64,000 nt of DNA from assembly GCA_965218935.1 (NCBI GenBank), contig CBDCMH010000005.1, forward strand, positions 186,001-250,000, in the 5' to 3' direction. This DNA comes from JADFOI01 sp965218935 (GTDB lineage: Bacteria; Acidobacteriota; UBA6911; RPQK01; JADFOI01). How positions within the stretch are numbered: position 1 is the first letter of the stretch; each line of letters begins with the position of its first letter. Positions 59,278 to 64,000 of this stretch are shown in pieces. A model generated the notes under the pieces. It ran no database searches and had not been told where the DNA came from. It saw nothing but the letters and a program-made list of their open reading frames with translations. The translations under genes and the position numbers were made by a program.

Positions 59278-60864
59278 ATGAAGATTCTTACCGCGAAGCA
59301 GATCAATCAGGTGGATCAGCTCACCAGTGAGAACCACGGTATACCCAGCTCTTTATTGATGGAGAACGCGGGTCTGCATCTTTATGAAACGCTGGAGAAA
59401 TATTTCGGGAATTTGGACTCCTGCCTTGTCGCCATCCTCTGCGGAAAAGGCAACAATGGCGGAGATGGGATCGTTCTCGCTCGTCACCTCGCCCAGCGTG
59501 GGATCAATCCCGACATCTACTTACTCAGCAAGGTGACGGATGTCTCCGGCGACGCGCGAGCCAACCTCGATGCTTGCTTGAAATCCGGAGAAGAGGTCAC
59601 CGAGGTCACCGACACAGGAAAATGGGAGGAAATCAGTGAAGAATTCAGCCGATACGACATCATCGTGGATGCCCTTTTAGGGACCGGAATCAGTAAGCCT
59701 CTGGAGGGTCTCTATTCCGAGGTCGTTTCCACGATCAACCAAAGCGAGGCCTTTGTCCTGTCCGTGGACATCCCCTCAGGGATGTTTTCCGACTCGCTGA
59801 CGGGAGACGTTCAGACCGTCCAGGCCAAAGCTACGGTCACCTTCACCGCTCCCAAGATCGCCCATATCCTCAATGAAGATCAGAAAGCCCTGGGCGAATT
59901 GCATATCGTCCCCATCGGCAGCCCCTCATCACTCCTGGAGAACCCGGAATACGACTTGAACCTCATCACTCGCCAACAGATCTGTTCTTACCTTCCTGCT
60001 CACGAAATCCGATCCCACAAGGGAGATTTTGGTCATGTTGCGCTGGTATCGGGAAGTCGCGGCAAGTCCGGAGCAGCCGTTCTCAGTGGCAATGCCGCCC
60101 TGCGGACCGGTTCCGGCCTGGTCACGCTTTGCGTCCCGGAGACGATTCAGGATGTCGTCGCATCGTTTCAGGCGGAACTCATGACAGAGGGTCTTCCTTC
60201 AACATCACAGGGAACCTTTGCATCTCAAGCGACCGATCACGTCATGCAGCTTCTCCAGGACAAGGACGCGGCCGGAATCGGTCCGGGCCTGGGTCGAGAA
60301 AAGGAAACCGTTGAGCTGGTCCACACAGTCGTCAACAAGGCCTCCCTTCCCCTTCTCCTGGATGCGGACGCCTTGAACGCCTTCGAGGGCCATACGAACA
60401 AACTGCACAACGACAAGGGGCAACCTCTGGTTCTTACACCTCACCCGGGAGAGTTCTCCCGTCTCCTGGGACGTGCCACCCAGGAAATCCTTCCCAAAAA
60501 GGTAGAACTTGCCCGCCAATTTGCTCAAGAAAGAGGTGTCTGGTTGGTTCTCAAGAGTTTTCGAACGCTGATTGCTGAACCGGCCGGCCAAGTTTTTGTC
60601 TGCCCACTGGGAAATCCCGGCATGGCTACCGCGGGTATGGGTGACGTTTTAACAGGCGCTATAACTTCGTTGTTGGGAATCTTTGCGGCTCGGGGCATGA
60701 CCACACCCAACGAAATTTCTCAAGCGGTTCTGGTGGGCGTCTATCTGCATTCCCTGGCGGGTGATCTGGCGGCTCTAGAGGTGGGTCTTCGGGCCCTCAC
60801 GGCCGGAGACGTGACGGCTCATCTGGGCCAGGCCTACCAGGCACTTACCAAAGATTTGCCCTGA
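59278..60864 (+). CDS. nnrD: Bifunctional NAD(P)H-hydrate epimerase/ADP-dependent dehydratase
   Basis: 528 residues, both domains present. The epimerase part has ILCGKGNNGGDGIVLARHL and VDALLGTGISKPL; the dehydratase part has GDFGHVALVSGSRGKSGAAV, GIGPGLGRE, LLLDADALNAF, LTPHPGEFSRLLG and GNPGMATAGMGDVLTGAI. It repairs damaged nicotinamide cofactors. tsaE starts within its stop, as is common. Confidence 0.97.
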   Translation: MKILTAKQINQVDQLTSENHGIPSSLLMENAGLHLYETLEKYFGNLDSCLVAILCGKGNNGGDGIVLARHLAQRGINPDIYLLSKVTDVSGDARANLDACLKSGEEVTEVTDTGKWEEISEEFSRYDIIVDALLGTGISKPLEGLYSEVVSTINQSEAFVLSVDIPSGMFSDSLTGDVQTVQAKATVTFTAPKIAHILNEDQKALGELHIVPIGSPSSLLENPEYDLNLITRQQICSYLPAHEIRSHKGDFGHVALVSGSRGKSGAAVLSGNAALRTGSGLVTLCVPETIQDVVASFQAELMTEGLPSTSQGTFASQATDHVMQLLQDKDAAGIGPGLGREKETVELVHTVVNKASLPLLLDADALNAFEGHTNKLHNDKGQPLVLTPHPGEFSRLLGRATQEILPKKVELARQFAQERGVWLVLKSFRTLIAEPAGQVFVCPLGNPGMATAGMGDVLTGAITSLLGIFAARGMTTPNEISQAVLVGVYLHSLAGDLAALEVGLRALTAGDVTAHLGQAYQALTKDLP

Positions 60865-61289
60865 TGGAGACTCAATACTCCAAGAGTGAACAGGAGACTC
60901 TTCGGATTGGCGAGAAAATCGGCAGTAAACTGCACCCGCCGCGGGTGATCTTACTCTACGGTGAACTCGGATCGGGTAAAACCGTACTTGTTCGAGGATT
61001 GGCCCAGGGCCTGGGAGTGAAGGATCCAACCCTGGTGCGCAGCCCCTCCTTCACCCTCGTCAATCAGTATGCAGGCAAGGAAAGCACTATTTATCACATC
61101 GACTTCTATCGGCTGGAGGGCCCAAGGGACCTCTTTTCCATTGGTCTGGAGGAGATCCTTGCCACCCATTCCATCGTCATCATCGAGTGGGCGGAGAAAT
61201 TGTTGCTGGAACCGGAAAACCCCCTCAAGATTCGTATCCGCCCCAACGCCAGTCCCGATACCCGTCGATTGGAAATCGAAGGGGATTGA
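60864..61289 (+). CDS. tsaE: tRNA threonylcarbamoyladenosine biosynthesis ATPase TsaE
   Basis: 141 residues. Walker A LLYGELGSGKTVLVRGLAQ, then VRSPSFTLVNQYAG, IYHIDFYRLEG and VIIEWAEKL are the TsaE motifs. It is the ATPase of the t6A-forming TsaBDE complex. It overlaps the nnrD stop by one base. Confidence 0.96.
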   Translation: METQYSKSEQETLRIGEKIGSKLHPPRVILLYGELGSGKTVLVRGLAQGLGVKDPTLVRSPSFTLVNQYAGKESTIYHIDFYRLEGPRDLFSIGLEEILATHSIVIIEWAEKLLLEPENPLKIRIRPNASPDTRRLEIEGD

Positions 61290-61332
61290 GTCCGTGCCTC
61301 GCTTCATCGAAGCGAGGCACTCAATGGGCTGC

Positions 61333-61794
61333 TTATTGACCCAGACCCGGATCACTTGCGGTTGCCGCAGCATTGGCTGTGGTATAGCGGATCACACCCG
61401 ATGCATCGGTGAAGAAACTGCGAACACCACTGGCACCGTAGACCAGAGGCCTCGCATCAACAGTGTACTGAACGCCACTCCCGGAAACCGAAAACGAATA
61501 AGCTTCCGCCGTTCCCGATCCCAGGACGCTGTCGATCAAATTACGCCCCGCCAGTGCGTTGAGGTCCGGTGCAAAATTGCCGCCCGAACCGCCTGTTGTT
61601 GCGTAGGTGATCTGGGCGGTCACAATGCTGCGAACTGCACTGATGGCAGAGGCTTCATGGGCCGCCATTTTCGATTTGACAAGATTCGGCGTCGAGAGAG
61701 CCGCAATGATCCCGATGATCAGGACAACGATCATTAACTCGATCAACGTAAACCCTTTTTTTTCTGGCATATAACGTACTAAGCCTTTGTTCAT
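61333..61794 (-). CDS. Type IV pilin-like protein
   Basis: 153 residues from ATG 61794, preceded by GGGGGG. A 14-residue leader ends KKG and is followed by FTLIELMIVVLIIGIIAALS, the class III signal cut by PilD. A short C-terminal globular part with two Gly-rich strands follows. It is probably a major or minor pilin; the small size resembles GspG/PilA of short type. Confidence 0.93.
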   Translation of the reverse strand: MNKGLVRYMPEKKGFTLIELMIVVLIIGIIAALSTPNLVKSKMAAHEASAISAVRSIVTAQITYATTGGSGGNFAPDLNALAGRNLIDSVLGSGTAEAYSFSVSGSGVQYTVDARPLVYGASGVRSFFTDASGVIRYTTANAAATASDPGLGQ

Positions 61795-62014
61795 AATAAT
61801 CCCCCCGATTCAAATTATGTTTGGCTGTATCCTAAAAAGTGAGAGATTTAAAAAACTTAAGAGCTATCTTAGCGGTATCGGAGAGTAGTTGCGGTGACCG
61901 GTATCACAGCAACCCCAAAGCCACCTTCAGCCGGGTGAAATTTCCCACAGTTTCTTCCCAAAAACACTCCGAAATATCCGTGGAGATCCGTTTAAAATCC
62001 GTGCGGTCCGCAGG

Positions 62015-62797
62015 CTAAAGGTTCAAGCCTTCATACTCTTCTTGAACCGATTCCTCGTCGTATTGCCTCTCCAACCGTCGAACCACGAAGTGTCCTTGAG
62101 CCATGTCCTGAAAGTGATTGATGAAAATGGAATTGATCAGTGCTCCGCCGGCAGCGCCAATAGCAGGGACAGACATGGCGGCCACCTTTTCGGAGACGGC
62201 GATGCCGAATCGCGCGGTCACTGCCGAGATGAGTCGAACCAGGGCGGGCGCGCCTTTTTCAACCAGGCCTTTTTCGGCGATGTGTTGAGCGGCATCACTT
62301 ACGGCTTTTGCCAAAGCAGACCGAACTGCGAAATATCCCGTTTCAACAGCGTCATCGGCGCTTGATTTCCCTCCCAATGCGAAGACCTCCAGGCAAGCCA
62401 GTCTTGTTTCAACGGAGTCGATGTCTTCGCCTTCACTGCGAGCGATGTCCGCGATCGAGCGGAAAATGATGGTGGTGGATATGGGCAGTTCGACCAGCAA
62501 CCCGGGCAAACCAAAAGCTCCTCCCGCGGCCCCTGCCGTGATGGCAGCCAGGGCGTGGAAACGGTCCTGGGTGGGACCTTGGGTTCTTCCCAGTGATCTC
62601 ACCGCCACTTCCAGAGACTTCTGTAAAGAGCTGTTCACCACCTCGTGGATCGTATCGGACCAGTTCTCCGGTAATAAGGCAAATCCCTTTTCAATCGGCG
62701 TTCCCACCTTGTCCGTCAATTTGGCGGCCAGGCTGGGCCTCTCCAGCAAATATTTGGCCCAGCGGAGTTCCTCAAGATGCTGCCTGGAAATCTGCAT
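62015..62797 (-). CDS. EcsC family protein
   Basis: 260 residues. The family pattern is clear in the amphipathic helices ITAGAAGGAFGLPGLLVELP, STTIIFRSIADIARSEGED, and AAMSVPAIGAAGGALINSIF. The role of EcsC proteins is poorly known; they associate with membranes. It has no operon partner here; the repeat at 62864-63077 precedes it. Confidence 0.88.
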   Translation of the reverse strand: MQISRQHLEELRWAKYLLERPSLAAKLTDKVGTPIEKGFALLPENWSDTIHEVVNSSLQKSLEVAVRSLGRTQGPTQDRFHALAAITAGAAGGAFGLPGLLVELPISTTIIFRSIADIARSEGEDIDSVETRLACLEVFALGGKSSADDAVETGYFAVRSALAKAVSDAAQHIAEKGLVEKGAPALVRLISAVTARFGIAVSEKVAAMSVPAIGAAGGALINSIFINHFQDMAQGHFVVRRLERQYDEESVQEEYEGLNL

Positions 62798-62863
62798 GTT
62801 CTGTGTATTACATCCGTAAAGAGGCGCACTGACAAGAGCAGGGACAAGAAAATTTCGGGATCA

Positions 62864-63077
62864 AGCCCGGACTTCTCACACTGATCGTTGCGAGGCGGTG
62901 GAGATGGCTGTGGATGCAAGGCGCGCGACCCGCAAGCGGGTGCCCCGGAGGCCCCCGCAAACGTACTCTCTGTGGTACGTTGAGGAGGCCGGGGGCACCC
63001 GCTTGCGGGTCGCGAAACGCAGTAGACGCGGCCATATACGCCGCCGCAGTAGATTGGGTGTGAGGAATACGGGCTAG
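62864..63077. repeat. 214-bp MITE-like repeat with AGCCCGGAC/CGGGCTAGC ends, copy 2
   Basis: Starts AGCCCGGACTTCTCACA and ends TGTGAGGAATACGGGCTAGC. Contains GCGACCCGCAAGCGGGTGCC twice in inverted order around a CGTACTCTCTGTGGTACG stem, as in the copy at 48692-48916. The final bases include the stop codon of the macroglobulin gene. Confidence 0.82.
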
Positions 63078-64000
63078 CGGACTTTGATCCTGATTTCCTG
63101 GCCGCTGCAGCGAATCTCAGGGACATACATCGCATGTCCCAGTACGGGTAAAGCGTGAAACTGGCCGGGGACCTCAGCCCTAAGCTGGTAGCGGATTTCC
63201 CATACTCCCTGGGGAAGCTTATCGATAAAGAGAGCCACCTTTCGGTCGCGCAGCTCCCGATAAACCCAGCGGCTGCGACCCGTGTAATCCGTGTGATTCC
63301 TCTCCCCGTTGTCCAAGAGAGCTTTTACGGCACCTGATTTGAGCTCCTTGACATAAAGGGGACCGCCGCTCTGGATGGCTACGGCTTCCAGGCCTGCCGG
63401 TTTTAAATCTTCGAAGACCAGATATTCGTAATTGTTCTTCGCCTCAATGGTCATGACCACTTCGACGCGCTCCCCACTGGAGGCTTCCTGGCCGTCTTCC
63501 AGACGCTGTTTTTCATGGACGTACCCATCAAGCAAGGTTTGCTGGGGGACCAGCTTATAGTAGCGCCGATCCACAAAAATCTCGTTGGCCGTGGCAGTCA
63601 CCGGTTCCTCGAGACTGAAAAACCGGGCTTGTACGGCGAAGTAGAGGGCAGATGGACCCGATGTTTTGGAGACGCGAATCTGGTTATTTCCGTTTCGGAT
63701 CAAGGCCGGATCAATCGTGAATCGACTGGGAGCACTGAGCGTGTCCTCCGGCGTTACTTTTCTGCTGGACACCAGGGTTCCATTGACGCTCAACTGGTAC
63801 TCCACGTCAGCCTCCAGCTCTCCGCTCTGAGAGAGGTAGTCATTCATGGCCAGAATCACGATGGCGGTATCGCGGGTGTTCGACCACTGGGCTCCCCGAC
63901 GGTTCTTGACGAGCCAGTTCATCACCGGTTCAATCAGTTTGTTTCCCGGGTCAATCTTCATGATGGCCTTCAGCGCAAAGGCGGTCGCTTCCACTCCTCC
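63074..64000 (-). CDS. Alpha-2-macroglobulin family protein, C-terminal part (5' end outside window)
   Basis: 308 residues are visible; the frame is open through the window end, so the start is outside. The start of the visible part (VEATAFALKAIMKIDPGNKL) is the end of the thioester-domain helices; then come MG-type domains with VEYQLSVNGTLVSSRKVTP and the C-terminal receptor-like domain (NYEYLVFEDLKPAGLEAVAI; RAEVPGQFHALPVLGHAMYV). Such proteins trap proteases in the periplasm. The final codon lies in a repeat element. Confidence 0.9.
   Translation of the reverse strand, partial: GGVEATAFALKAIMKIDPGNKLIEPVMNWLVKNRRGAQWSNTRDTAIVILAMNDYLSQSGELEADVEYQLSVNGTLVSSRKVTPEDTLSAPSRFTIDPALIRNGNNQIRVSKTSGPSALYFAVQARFFSLEEPVTATANEIFVDRRYYKLVPQQTLLDGYVHEKQRLEDGQEASSGERVEVVMTIEAKNNYEYLVFEDLKPAGLEAVAIQSGGPLYVKELKSGAVKALLDNGERNHTDYTGRSRWVYRELRDRKVALFIDKLPQGVWEIRYQLRAEVPGQFHALPVLGHAMYVPEIRCSGQEIRIKVR

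Overview
The window looks like a chromosome segment of a Gram-negative, non-proteobacterial bacterium, most likely Acidobacteriota; this is inference. It carries TonB/ExbB/ExbD genes and a prepilin peptidase, which point to a Gram-negative envelope, together with bshC (bacillithiol synthesis), an RNase Y/YmdB-type pair beside zapA, and the order thrS-infC-rpmI-rplT-pheS-pheT. No rRNA is present. Two tRNA genes (Gln-TTG, Val-GAC) were found.

Positions 1-15031 are an accessory metabolic region. The first part encodes an acyl-CoA ligase (cut by the window edge), a cytosine-deaminase-type amidohydrolase, a two-subunit molybdenum hydroxylase without an FAD subunit, and a split ADP-forming acyl-CoA synthetase. 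Together they suggest oxidation and CoA-activation of an unknown small (hetero)cyclic compound. Two divergent units follow: leftward a secreted metal-dependent aminopeptidase/dioxygenase-like protein, rightward a TAXI-type TRAP transporter. Each ends in a small exported cohesin-like protein whose last six residues are CFFYMH, a shared C-terminal signature that is the most unusual protein-level signal here. An Asp/Glu racemase closes the region.

Positions 15100-45000 are mainly housekeeping: tRNA-Gln, recA, an IS3-family element with a classic frameshift signal, rpmB, rel/spoT, the tonB-exbB-exbD-exbD-TPR cluster, tgt-yajC-secD-secF (SecF carries a helix-hairpin-helix-like insert), uvrA, and the long leftward thrS-infC-rpmI-rplT-pheS-pheT-zapA-(6S RNA candidate)-rny-ymdB cluster. 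infC appears to start at ATT overlapping the thrS stop. ThrS lacks its TGS domain and PheT lacks its OB domain. A CtpA-like S41 protein has lost both catalytic residues.

Positions 45000-64000 hold ruvX-mltG, an exactly 1500-bp insertion sequence with a 5-bp target duplication, two small envelope proteins, a heterodimeric ABC exporter, bshC preceded by a 176-bp tandem duplication, a polyprenyl-phosphate sugar transferase, pilD, comEA, an M48 protease, nnrD-tsaE, a pilin, an EcsC-family protein and the C-terminal part of an alpha-2-macroglobulin.

Intergenic spaces are rich in interspersed palindromes and MITE-like elements belonging to at least four families, some of them touching start or stop codons of genes.
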